DNA of 6,520 nt from an uncultured Bacteriovoracaceae bacterium (lineage in GTDB: Bacteria; Bdellovibrionota; Bacteriovoracia; Bacteriovoracales; Bacteriovoracaceae), in assembly GCA_937952395.1 (NCBI GenBank), contig CALFYV010000416.1, forward strand, positions 1-6,520. Direction: 5' to 3'. The notes under the pieces were generated by a model that worked only from the letters and a program-made list of their open reading frames with translations, was not told the origin of the DNA and ran no database searches. The position numbers were made by a program, and so were the translations under genes. This document shows, piece by piece, positions 1 to 6,520 of this stretch. Each line of letters starts with the position of its first letter. Position 1 is the stretch's first letter.

Positions 1-1142
1 TTGAAAAACGAACACTAACTCGTCTCGCTCCATCTGTTGACAAAGCTGATATGGAGACTGGCGTCGCAAGGACACCCATTAAGGATTTAAAACAATATGC
101 TGTTGACCTAGAAGCTAGACTGGGAATGAGCGCAGGGTTCATGCGCAACATACGTTCACGCTTACCTCAAAAAAGTAAGCCTAAAATTGTTTTCACTGAG
201 GGGCTTAATCAAAGAATATTACATGCCGTTTCTATTTTAAGTGAAGAAGGTTTAATTAATCCAATTATTCTGGGAGAGAAAGTTAAAGTTCACCAACGAA
301 TGGATGAATTAGGCTTAGGACACTTAAAAAGTATTGAGATTTTTACTCCTGAAGATGATAAGAACTACGAAACATTTTTTATGGATTATCATAAAACAAG
401 ACAAAGAAAAGGAGCCACCTTTACGTTGTCTCAAGAAATCATGAAGCATCCTAATTACTTTGGCTCAATGATGGTTAAACACGGACTTGCTGATGGAATG
501 ATTACCGGTGCAACTCAAAACTATAAAGAATGTATTACCCCCATTCTTAGAGTATTAGGAACCAGAAAAAAAGCTAAGGCCACTGGCATTATCATTCTTG
601 TTTTTAAACAAAAAGTTTATTTCTTAGCCGACTGCACTGTTCAAATAGATCCGAGTGCCGAAGACTTAGCTAATATTGCTGGTTCTGCATCTATTCTTTA
701 TCAAAAAATAATGATGAAAGAACCAAGAGTGGCTTTTTTGAGTTTCTCAAATTTTGGCTCAAACCCATGTGCTGAGACCATTAAAATAAAAGAAGCTGTC
801 AAAATTGCCAAAGAAAAATTTCCCAAAATGATTGTTGATGGTGAGATGCAAGCTGATGTCGCCGTTAATGAAACCATTCGAAATAATTTATTTAACTTCA
901 CTTCGATGGATAAAAATGCAGATGTGCTTATTTTTCCTAACTTAAGTTCTTCCAATATTAGCTATAAATTATTATCTCAACTTGGTAATGCAACACCTAT
1001 TGGCCCTATTCTGGCACCAATGAATTATGCTGTTAATATTGTTCAGAGAACTTCTACGGTTGAAGAGATTGTACATATGAGCAACATGACTGCCCTTATC
1101 GCCCTTGAATATCAGAAAATAAAAAGTGAGAAGAAAAAATGA
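1..1142 (+). CDS. maeB: Malic enzyme, MaeB type, C-terminal Pta-like part (5' truncated by window edge)
   Basis: This is the C-terminal part of a hybrid malic enzyme, which decarboxylates malate oxidatively to pyruvate in the cytoplasm. The frame is open from base 3, and the residues before the Met at 51 (ending LAPSVDKAD) match the end of the malic-enzyme domain in MaeB. The ATG at 51 is therefore an internal methionine, and roughly the first half of the protein lies outside the window. Counting from that Met, residues 30-355 form the phosphate acetyl/butyryltransferase-like domain, with GLADGMITGATQNY (145-158), SFSNFGS (231-237), DGEMQAD (263-269) and PNLSSSNISYKLL (296-308). The NDLSRG-type motif near the C-terminus of true phosphotransacetylases is replaced by MNYAVNIVQRTST (324-336). 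In studied hybrid enzymes this domain is not catalytic and senses acetyl-CoA. NAD versus NADP preference cannot be judged because the nucleotide-binding domain is missing, so the symbol rests on architecture. The stop overlaps the ridA start. Confidence 0.9.
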   Translation, partial: EKRTLTRLAPSVDKADMETGVARTPIKDLKQYAVDLEARLGMSAGFMRNIRSRLPQKSKPKIVFTEGLNQRILHAVSILSEEGLINPIILGEKVKVHQRMDELGLGHLKSIEIFTPEDDKNYETFFMDYHKTRQRKGATFTLSQEIMKHPNYFGSMMVKHGLADGMITGATQNYKECITPILRVLGTRKKAKATGIIILVFKQKVYFLADCTVQIDPSAEDLANIAGSASILYQKIMMKEPRVAFLSFSNFGSNPCAETIKIKEAVKIAKEKFPKMIVDGEMQADVAVNETIRNNLFNFTSMDKNADVLIFPNLSSSNISYKLLSQLGNATPIGPILAPMNYAVNIVQRTSTVEEIVHMSNMTALIALEYQKIKSEKKK

Positions 1143-1522
1143 GTTTTAATAAACAAATCATTGAAACAAAAAATGCTCCCGCAGCTGTTGGAACTTACTC
1201 TCAAGGTGTCATTCACAATAATGTTTTTTATTTTTCAGGCCAAATAGGTTTAGACCCTAAAACTATGAAACTTAAAGAAAGCTTCTCAGCACAACTTGAG
1301 CAAATTTTAAAAAACATCGATGGACTACTTGAATCAGTCCATCTCAATCGGAATCATATTATTAAAACAAGTATTTTCATGACTAACCTGAATGACTTTG
1401 CTGAAGTCAATCAGACTTATGAAAAATTCTTTCAAACTCCCTATCCAGCCAGAAGTTGTGTTCAAGTATCGGCACTTCCCAAAGGTGCATTAGTGGAGAT
1501 TGAAGTTATTGCGGCAAAATAA
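1139..1522 (+). CDS. ridA: RidA/YjgF family 2-iminobutanoate/2-iminopropanoate deaminase
   Basis: The 127-residue length is the family norm. The product is probably a cytoplasmic homotrimer that hydrolyses reactive enamines and imines released by PLP enzymes such as threonine dehydratase, giving 2-keto acids and ammonia. The N-terminus has the typical NAPAAVGTYSQGV stretch (12-24), followed by SGQIGLDP (33-40). The C-terminal family signature is PARSCVQVSALPKGALVEIE (103-122). Arg105, which binds the substrate carboxylate in the family, is present, as are Tyr20, Cys107 and Glu120 at the usual active-site positions, so activity as an archetypal RidA is expected. The ATG overlaps the maeB stop as ATGA, with only a weak purine-rich GAGAAG upstream. 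Translation is thus probably coupled to maeB. The other end shares one base with the next gene. Confidence 0.93.
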   Translation: MSFNKQIIETKNAPAAVGTYSQGVIHNNVFYFSGQIGLDPKTMKLKESFSAQLEQILKNIDGLLESVHLNRNHIIKTSIFMTNLNDFAEVNQTYEKFFQTPYPARSCVQVSALPKGALVEIEVIAAK

Positions 1523-2256
1523 TGTTTGAAAAAAAATACGTATTTGAGACAAAGAAAACAAAATTAAAAAGAACTTTTATCAATACTATTTTTTTTACTT
1601 TTGCTATCTTGTTAGTTTTTATTACTCTCTGTGTTTACATTCCCATCTATGGCCAAAACGAATACAGTTCCAACCTCTACAAAAAAGCACCTGACCTTAT
1701 TGCCATATTCACAGGAGGAGCCGGCCGGATTGCCTTTGGGCTTGAACTTGCAAAATCTTATCCTAATGCCAAGATCTATATTAGCGGTGTTTACAATAAA
1801 AATACTGTTGAAACTTTATTAGAAAAACAAGTAAAACCTCATGCTGATGAAGCAGAGAAAAAACTAGAACAATCTTCGATCGAAGATATTCAACTCTTGA
1901 TGCAAAATGAAGCCTATACAAAAAAAGGGTTAATCGATATTGATTATGAAGCACGTAACACTCTTGAGAATGTCATTTATACTCTTCATTACCTACGTAA
2001 GACAAAAGAACATAAACAAATCGCTATTATATCTAGTGATTACCATATTTTTAGAATTAAATGGTTAATGAATTTTATTAAAGACAAATCTGATGACTTT
2101 GAATTTGTTTATATTGGTATGAAAACAAACTTCAATGACTGGAGTAGTATTAAAATTTTAATCAAAGAAACAATTAAAATTGTTCAAACTTCTGCCTTTT
2201 TATTGATATGGGATAAAGAAAATATTCCTGAGCAAGCTGTCGAATTAAGCCCTTGA
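1522..2256 (+). CDS. Membrane-anchored DUF218 (YdcF/SanA/ElyC-like) protein
   Basis: This 244-residue protein has a basic N-terminal segment (residues 3-17, rich in Lys), one hydrophobic helix at about 19-43, and then a soluble domain. The lysines before the helix predict an N-in topology with the main domain in the periplasm, or outside the membrane. The soluble part carries the DUF218 hallmarks: TGGAGRIAFGLELA (64-77), ISG (87-89), ARNTLEN (144-150) and SSDYHIFR (171-178). Known relatives (SanA, ElyC, YdcF) are linked to envelope integrity, envelope-polysaccharide metabolism or nucleotide-type ligand binding, but no single reaction is established for the family, so no substrate is assigned. 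A charged, mostly helical stretch (about 92-140) separates the first and second halves of the fold. The start is taken at the TAATG overlap with ridA. No good ribosome site precedes it, which favours coupling. The 3' end overlaps rel on the opposite strand. Confidence 0.82.
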   Translation: MFEKKYVFETKKTKLKRTFINTIFFTFAILLVFITLCVYIPIYGQNEYSSNLYKKAPDLIAIFTGGAGRIAFGLELAKSYPNAKIYISGVYNKNTVETLLEKQVKPHADEAEKKLEQSSIEDIQLLMQNEAYTKKGLIDIDYEARNTLENVIYTLHYLRKTKEHKQIAIISSDYHIFRIKWLMNFIKDKSDDFEFVYIGMKTNFNDWSSIKILIKETIKIVQTSAFLLIWDKENIPEQAVELSP

Positions 2257-4440
2257 AACGCTGATAACTTCTTCCATTGATTCAATCGCACTGACTGTTT
2301 TTAAAAATTCTGAATAATCTTTCACTTCGACTTCAAAAACAAAACTACCTTTTAGATCGGGCATCGTACGTGCGATTGCACTTCTAATATTAATTCCAAT
2401 ACCATTAATCGTTTTTGAAATAGAAGAAAGAATTCCTGGTTTATCATGAGTAATAACACGAATACTTACTGGGTGTTTAAAAGTATAGTCACCATTCCAT
2501 TCGACATGAACTTTTCTAAAATTATCTGTTTGGTGTACACGAGGGCAATTGATTGTATGAACTGTTACACCACGTCCTCTTGTAATAAATCCACATATGG
2601 GATCTCCGGGAATCGGATTACAACAACGGGCCATACGAACAAGCACGTCATCAAGACCATCTACGATAATGGCATTATCTTTATTGGATGAACGTTTAGC
2701 GCTTTTATTTAACCTATCGTAAAACTTTTCAATTTTATCAGTTTTCTCTTTATCATCTTCTTCTTTTTTTACTTCAATAGTAGGAATAAGTTCTAAAACA
2801 TTCCGAACACTTACCCTTTGTGCCCCAAGATTGATGTAAAGCTCATTGATATCTTTCGAATGCAGCTCATTAAAAACTTTTGCGAAAGCATTATTTTTTT
2901 CTAATGTCTTCACATTGGTATTGTAAACTTTAAGCGCTTTATCTAAAAGGTCCTTACCCATTTCATAATGCCTATCTCTTTCAACTTTTAGTAACCATTG
3001 TTTAATCTTAGTACGTGCTCGTGAAGACTTAACAATTTTAAGCCAGTCCTTCGAAGGTGTTTGAGTTTTACTGGTTAGAATCTCGACTGAATCTCCAGAC
3101 TTCAATCGGTATTTAAGCGGAACCATTTTACCATTAACTTTAGCGCCAATACATTTATTTCCTACTTCGGTATGAACTGAATAAGCGAAATCCAAAGGAG
3201 TTGATCCATAACGAAGTTCCTTAACATCCCCATTAGGAGTAAAGATAAAGACGCCACCTATATCCAAATCATTTTTAACAGTCTCCATAAATTCAGCACT
3301 GTCTTCAACGTTTTGATTAAATTCGAGTAACTCCTCTACCCATTTTAATTTCTTATCACCTTGCCCTGTTTTATCTTCCTTATATTTCCAGTGAGCGGCG
3401 ACTCCTCTCTCGGCGACATCATGCATCTCTTGAGTACGAATTTGCATTTCAATACGCTCAGCTTTAGGACCCATCACAGTTGTGTGGAGTGATTGATAGT
3501 TATTGGCCTTAGGAATAGCAATATAATCTTTAAACCTTCCTGGGACCGGTGTAAAAGCTGAATGAATAACTCCTAGGGATTTATAACACTCGGTAATATT
3601 GCTCACAATAATTCTAAAAGCTAAAAGATCTTGAATCTGTTCAAAATCCACTCCGCGGTTCATCATTTTTTTATAAATAGAATAAAAATGTTTTGAACGA
3701 CCTTTAACTTCAGCTTTGACACTATAATCTTGTAGTTTTTCCTTTATGAGTTCAACGACTTCTTTGATGTACTTAATTCGTTCCGATTTCTTCATGGCCA
3801 CTTTTTCGGCCAATCGATAATACATTTCAGGATGTAGATAACGAAGACATAAATCTTCTAGTTCACCTTTGACCGAGTTAATACCAAGGCGACTGGCCAA
3901 AGGAACATAAATATCTAAAGTTTCTTGGGCTTTGTTTTTTTGCTTCTCTTCAGAAACGTACTGCAAAGTCATCATGTTATGCATGCGATCAGCAAGCTTG
4001 ACAATAATGACCCGTATATCTTGGGCCATGGCCACAACCATCTTACGAAAATTTTCAGCTTGACCTTCTTCTTTGCTCTTAAATTTAATTTTGGAAATTT
4101 TAGTTAGACCAACAACAATTTGAGCAACGCTTGAACCAAATTCTTTTTCAATCTCTTCAGGAGTCACATCACAATCTTCGATAACATCGTGAAGAAAGCC
4201 AGCTACAATGGTATCGACGTCCATCTTTAATTTAACTAAAGTTGCCGTCACGTTCAAAGGGTGAATGATATAGGGTTCGCCAGAGCTTCGCTTTTGTTTC
4301 GAATGGGCCTTCTCAGCAAAGGCATAAGCTTTTTTCAATAAATTAATATCTGCATCAGGATTATAGGAGGCTATGCGTCGAATGAGCTCGTCCGCCGTTA
4401 AGTGCATTTCATGGGAAAAATCAATTCTATCGCTATCCAC
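2245..4440 (-). CDS. rel: Bifunctional (p)ppGpp synthetase/hydrolase, long RSH (Rel/SpoT) protein
   Basis: This is a stringent-response enzyme of 731 residues, the usual long RSH size. It transfers pyrophosphate from ATP to GDP/GTP and hydrolyses the alarmone. The HD hydrolase domain (about 36-190) keeps HP at 60-61, HDVIED at 84-89 and LADRMHN at 149-155, so hydrolase activity is expected. The synthetase domain (about 245-355) has GRSKHFYSIYKKM (247-259), Asp271, PGRFKDYIAIPKANNYQSLH (300-319) and EMQIRT (331-336). Its RFKD motif is the RxKD form of bifunctional enzymes, not the ExDD form of RelA synthetases. A TGS domain (about 396-456), a helical region, a charged linker (about 555-590), a zinc-finger domain with Cys606, Cys607, His628 and Cys632, and an ACT domain (about 655-731) follow. 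The GTG start overlaps the gmk stop by eight bases. The ATG at 4407 (residue 12) is an alternative closer to typical family N-termini, but neither has a strong ribosome site. Confidence 0.96.
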   Translation of the reverse strand: MDSDRIDFSHEMHLTADELIRRIASYNPDADINLLKKAYAFAEKAHSKQKRSSGEPYIIHPLNVTATLVKLKMDVDTIVAGFLHDVIEDCDVTPEEIEKEFGSSVAQIVVGLTKISKIKFKSKEEGQAENFRKMVVAMAQDIRVIIVKLADRMHNMMTLQYVSEEKQKNKAQETLDIYVPLASRLGINSVKGELEDLCLRYLHPEMYYRLAEKVAMKKSERIKYIKEVVELIKEKLQDYSVKAEVKGRSKHFYSIYKKMMNRGVDFEQIQDLLAFRIIVSNITECYKSLGVIHSAFTPVPGRFKDYIAIPKANNYQSLHTTVMGPKAERIEMQIRTQEMHDVAERGVAAHWKYKEDKTGQGDKKLKWVEELLEFNQNVEDSAEFMETVKNDLDIGGVFIFTPNGDVKELRYGSTPLDFAYSVHTEVGNKCIGAKVNGKMVPLKYRLKSGDSVEILTSKTQTPSKDWLKIVKSSRARTKIKQWLLKVERDRHYEMGKDLLDKALKVYNTNVKTLEKNNAFAKVFNELHSKDINELYINLGAQRVSVRNVLELIPTIEVKKEEDDKEKTDKIEKFYDRLNKSAKRSSNKDNAIIVDGLDDVLVRMARCCNPIPGDPICGFITRGRGVTVHTINCPRVHQTDNFRKVHVEWNGDYTFKHPVSIRVITHDKPGILSSISKTINGIGINIRSAIARTMPDLKGSFVFEVEVKDYSEFLKTVSAIESMEEVISVSRA

Positions 4441-5005
4441 AGTTTTTTATTACGCCTAAGATAATGCCTTTTAATTCGTCAAAAGCACGTTCCAGAGTAT
4501 CGTTCATAACTAAATAGTCGTAATCATTCTTTTTGAGAAGCTCTTTTTTAGCATTAGAGAGCCTTTCTTCAATAACAGCAGCATTTTCAGTGCCTCTGCC
4601 TCTTAATCGAGCTTCAAGCACCTCAAAACTGGGAGGTTCTATGAAAATAATACTGGAATCATTGGGAAACAATTTTTTTATATTATCGGCACCCTGAACA
4701 TCTAAATCAAAAAGTAGTTTTCTACCGACTCTTAATCCATCCTCTATAAACTTTTTAGTAGTGCCATAATAGTTTGAATGGACGATTGCCCATTCAACAA
4801 ATTCATCTTGTTTTCTACGTTTTTCAAATTCATTTTTATCAATAAAGAAATAATTTTTCCCATGTTCCTCACCTGCTCGTTGCGGGCGAGTGGTATAAGA
4901 AACAGACCATTCCAATTCAGGAACTTCTTGCTTCAAGCGATTGATCAAAGTTGATTTTCCAACACCAGATGGGGCCACAATAACAATCAAATGCCCTTTT
5001 TGCAT
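4433..5005 (-). CDS. gmk: Guanylate kinase
   Basis: Guanylate kinase phosphorylates GMP to GDP with ATP in the cytoplasm and is an essential step of guanine nucleotide synthesis. Counting from the ATG at 5005 (190 residues, slightly shorter than the roughly 205 of E. coli), the P-loop is APSGVGKST (11-19). The GMP-binding segment is SYTTRPQRAGEEHGKNYFF (36-54), the DLDVQGA strand is at 100-106, and the lid motif RLRGRG is at 133-138. The C-terminal NDYDYLVMND and DELKGII segments are also typical. A TTG two codons upstream (5011) is possible, but the AAAGAG purine tract abuts it directly and lies six bases from the ATG, so the ATG is preferred. The gene lies just after yicC, a widely conserved pairing, and its TAG stop overlaps the proposed rel GTG start. 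Its product feeds the GDP/GTP pool used by Rel. Confidence 0.95.
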   Translation of the reverse strand: MQKGHLIVIVAPSGVGKSTLINRLKQEVPELEWSVSYTTRPQRAGEEHGKNYFFIDKNEFEKRRKQDEFVEWAIVHSNYYGTTKKFIEDGLRVGRKLLFDLDVQGADNIKKLFPNDSSIIFIEPPSFEVLEARLRGRGTENAAVIEERLSNAKKELLKKNDYDYLVMNDTLERAFDELKGIILGVIKNCG

Positions 5006-5011
5006 ATTCAA

Positions 5012-5017
5012 CTCTTT
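5012..5017 (-). promoter_or_regulatory. Probable ribosome binding site of gmk
   Basis: The - strand tract AAAGAG directly follows the yicC TAA stop. It is six bases from the ATG at 5005 but zero bases from the upstream TTG at 5011. The spacing therefore decides the gmk start in favour of the ATG. It is a modest Shine-Dalgarno match. Confidence 0.55.
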
Positions 5018-5893
5018 TTATTCTAAATTTAGTGCTTGCTCACGAATTTTTTCTAGTTGAACTTTCATTTGTACAACATTTTCAGAAACTTCAGTATGTG
5101 CTGACTTTGAACCAATCGTATTAGTTTCTCGATTTAATTCTTGAACTAAAAAATCTAATTGCCTGCCAAGCTCATCATTTTGAGCTAGTAAACTATCAAA
5201 TTTTTTCAAATGAGATTTAATTCTATTAATCTCTTCATCAACATCCAATTTTTCTAGGTAGTAAATAACTTCTTGAAGAAATCGGCCTTCATCAACGTTA
5301 ATACTTTCTTTATTCTCTTCAAATTTCTTTTTCAATTTCTCTTTGACTGTCATTTCATAACCACTACGCAAACTCTGAACTTTATTAAAGAAATTTTCAT
5401 AATCCTTGCGGTGTGTTTTTAAATTTCCAATGAGTTTATTGCCTTCTTCTTCTCTCGTTTTAACCAAGTTCTCACAAGCTTCTTTAAGCGCTTGCCTTAC
5501 TAAATCTGGCATTTCTTGTTCTTTCGTTTGAGTATCATCCACAAAAAATTCTTTTCGTAAAAAATCAACTGCATTTATTTGTAAAGTCTTGGCATCACTA
5601 CCGATAGCTGATTTTATTTTTCTTATGAATTCATTAACTTTGATTTCATCAATATCAAAATTGTTATTTTCGATTTCTACTTTTTTAGTATTGATAGAAA
5701 TATCAAAAGTACCACGCTTAAAATATTGATCCATTTGCTTTCTTAGTTCAATCTCTATGGAAGATAGAAAGGAAGGCATCCTAAAGCGGTAATCTTTAAA
5801 TCGATTATTTACACTTTTTATTTCGACTGTCACATTCAAATACTTACCCGCAGCTTCGGCACGCCCGAAGCCGGTCATCGAAGCAATAGTCAT
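5018..5893 (-). CDS. yicC: YicC/YloC family endoribonuclease
   Basis: This 291-residue protein matches the size of E. coli YicC (about 287). The N-terminus begins with the characteristic MTIASMTGFGRAEA (1-14), followed by a segment resembling VEIKSVNNRFKDYRFRMP (23-40). The C-terminal DUF1732 part has DVDEEINRIKSHLKKF (217-232), GRQLDFLVQELNRETNTIGS (242-261) and an ending close to KIREQALNLE. Family members have been reported as metal-dependent endoribonucleases (Bacillus YloC) and as affecting small-RNA decay in E. coli. The activity here is inferred from that. The middle of the protein is rich in Lys and Glu and looks helical or coiled-coil. The ATG overlaps the accA stop as ATGA and has a good AAGGA site six bases upstream inside accA. 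The gene sits between accA and gmk with no gap suited to a promoter. Confidence 0.94.
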   Translation of the reverse strand: MTIASMTGFGRAEAAGKYLNVTVEIKSVNNRFKDYRFRMPSFLSSIEIELRKQMDQYFKRGTFDISINTKKVEIENNNFDIDEIKVNEFIRKIKSAIGSDAKTLQINAVDFLRKEFFVDDTQTKEQEMPDLVRQALKEACENLVKTREEEGNKLIGNLKTHRKDYENFFNKVQSLRSGYEMTVKEKLKKKFEENKESINVDEGRFLQEVIYYLEKLDVDEEINRIKSHLKKFDSLLAQNDELGRQLDFLVQELNRETNTIGSKSAHTEVSENVVQMKVQLEKIREQALNLE

Positions 5894-6520
5894 GATTTAT
5901 CCTTATTTGGAACTGGTTCGTCTTTTTCTGCAATTGTCAGATTACCCATCTGACGAAACTTTTCATAACGACGCTCTAATAAATCATCTATTTTTTTTAT
6001 GCTTAGTTTATCTAAGCATTGAATAATTTCATTTTTTACGTTTTTGGCGGCTTCATCATAATCTTTATGAGCACCACCAACTGGTTCATTTATAATCGAA
6101 TCTATAATTTGTAACTCAATGGCCTTCCTTGGTCCTAATTGCAAAGAGTTGGCCGCTGTCTCTGCTTTTTTGGGATCAGACCATAAAATTGAAGCGCAGG
6201 ATTCGGGTGAAATAACTGAATAAATAGAATATTCCATCATTGCGACGTGATCAGCGATAGCGATCCCAAGAGCACCACCCGAACCACCTTCTCCAATAAC
6301 TACTGAAATAATCGGAGTTTTAATACCAAACATCTCTTCCAAATTTTCAGCTATGGCATGAGCTTGACCTCGCTCTTCGGCTCCAATTCCAGGATAAGCC
6401 CCCGGAGTATCAACTAAGGTTATAATCGGAATTGAGAATTGAGCAGCAAGTTTCATTAAACGTAAAGCTTTGCGGTAACCTTCAGGGGCTGCCATTCCAA
6501 AATTTCGTTTAATTTTATCT
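5890..6520 (-). CDS. accA: Acetyl-CoA carboxylase carboxyltransferase subunit alpha, C-terminal part (5' truncated by window edge)
   Basis: AccA pairs with AccD to form the carboxyltransferase that moves CO2 from carboxybiotin to acetyl-CoA, making malonyl-CoA for fatty-acid synthesis. The frame stays open to the window edge: the codons before the Met at 6495 read DKIKRNFG, which joins to MAAPEGYRKAL as in AccA. That Met is therefore internal, and roughly the first 120 residues are missing. Counting from it, the crotonase-type carboxyltransferase core shows VDTPGAYPGIGAEERGQ (28-44), the glycine-rich oxyanion region VIGEGGSGGALGIAIADHV (66-84), SVISPESCASILW (93-105), and the later DSIINEPVGGAH (132-143). 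The C-terminus ends in a short charged tail (about 186-201) slightly longer than in E. coli. The TGA stop overlaps the yicC ATG, so accA is the first visible gene of a - strand operon whose promoter lies outside the window. Confidence 0.95.
   Translation of the reverse strand, partial: DKIKRNFGMAAPEGYRKALRLMKLAAQFSIPIITLVDTPGAYPGIGAEERGQAHAIAENLEEMFGIKTPIISVVIGEGGSGGALGIAIADHVAMMEYSIYSVISPESCASILWSDPKKAETAANSLQLGPRKAIELQIIDSIINEPVGGAHKDYDEAAKNVKNEIIQCLDKLSIKKIDDLLERRYEKFRQMGNLTIAEKDEPVPNKDKS
5900..5904 (-). promoter_or_regulatory. Ribosome binding site of yicC
   Basis: On the - strand the sequence AAGGA lies six bases before the yicC ATG and inside the last codons of accA. It is the clearest Shine-Dalgarno match in this cluster and supports the ATG at 5893 as the yicC start. 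It suggests yicC can recruit ribosomes itself as well as by coupling through the ATGA overlap. Confidence 0.7.

Noticed and set aside
51..53. ATG at 51 as a true gene start for a stand-alone phosphotransacetylase.
   Set aside because: The frame is open upstream to the window edge, and the preceding residues match the malic-enzyme domain end, so this is an internal methionine of a longer fusion.
701..955. An 84-codon open frame on the - strand.
   Set aside because: It is antisense to the well-conserved Pta-like domain of maeB and has no ribosome site or recognisable family features.
1631..1822. A 63-codon frame within the DUF218 gene.
   Set aside because: It overlaps the conserved GG/SG motifs of DUF218 in another frame and shows no independent protein features.
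2274..2284. Small inverted repeat ATTGA-T-TCAAT near the convergent junction.
   Set aside because: The arms are only five AT-rich bases with a one-base loop, and no T-run follows. It is too weak for a terminator and lies within rel coding sequence.
2446..2691. An 81-codon open frame on the + strand.
   Set aside because: It lies wholly antisense to the conserved zinc-finger and ACT region of rel, resembles no known protein, and is best explained as a shadow of that gene.
3925..4107. A 60-codon + strand frame with a hydrophobic stretch.
   Set aside because: It is antisense to the HD hydrolase domain of rel. The hydrophobic look arises from the complement of Lys/Glu-rich codons.
6493..6495. 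ATG at 6495 as the accA start.
   Set aside because: Upstream codons continue the conserved AccA sequence (KRNFG before the Met), so the gene is cut by the window edge.

Overview
The window is AT-rich, almost entirely coding, and holds seven genes in two convergent clusters. It reads as an ordinary chromosomal housekeeping segment of a Gram-negative, proteobacteria-like organism. Three things suggest this: a malic enzyme carrying a phosphotransacetylase-like C-terminal domain, the separate AccA subunit of acetyl-CoA carboxylase, and the yicC-gmk-rel order. The low GC and this gene set would suit a Bdellovibrio/Bacteriovorax-type lineage, but that is a low-confidence guess from gene content alone. 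No mobile element, RNA gene, CRISPR array or long intergenic gap is visible.

Left cluster, + strand (1-2256): the 3' part of a MaeB-type malic enzyme gene, cut by the left window edge, overlaps ridA by four bases (ATGA). ridA in turn overlaps, by one base (TAATG), a gene for a membrane-anchored DUF218/YdcF-family protein. This arrangement implies one transcript with translational coupling. The first two products sit in central carbon metabolism (malate to pyruvate) and in metabolite-damage control (enamine/imine hydrolysis). The third is probably an envelope protein of unknown substrate.

Right cluster, - strand (transcribed from 6520 towards 2245): accA, cut by the right window edge, then yicC, gmk and rel. 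accA and yicC overlap by ATGA, yicC and gmk are about a dozen bases apart, and gmk and rel overlap by eight bases if rel uses its GTG start. The products link fatty-acid synthesis initiation (AccA), RNA turnover (YicC), GMP-to-GDP conversion (Gmk) and the stringent-response alarmone (a bifunctional-type Rel with both hydrolase and synthetase motifs). Gmk and Rel are metabolically adjacent because Rel consumes GDP/GTP.

The two clusters meet tail to tail: the last 12 bases of the DUF218 gene and of rel are shared on opposite strands, leaving no space for a conventional intergenic terminator. No clearly new system was found. The points most worth a second look are the antisense 3' overlap, the absence of rpoZ between gmk and rel, the extra cysteine in the Rel zinc-finger domain, the unusual ridA/DUF218 coupling behind the malic enzyme, and the start-codon choices of gmk and rel.
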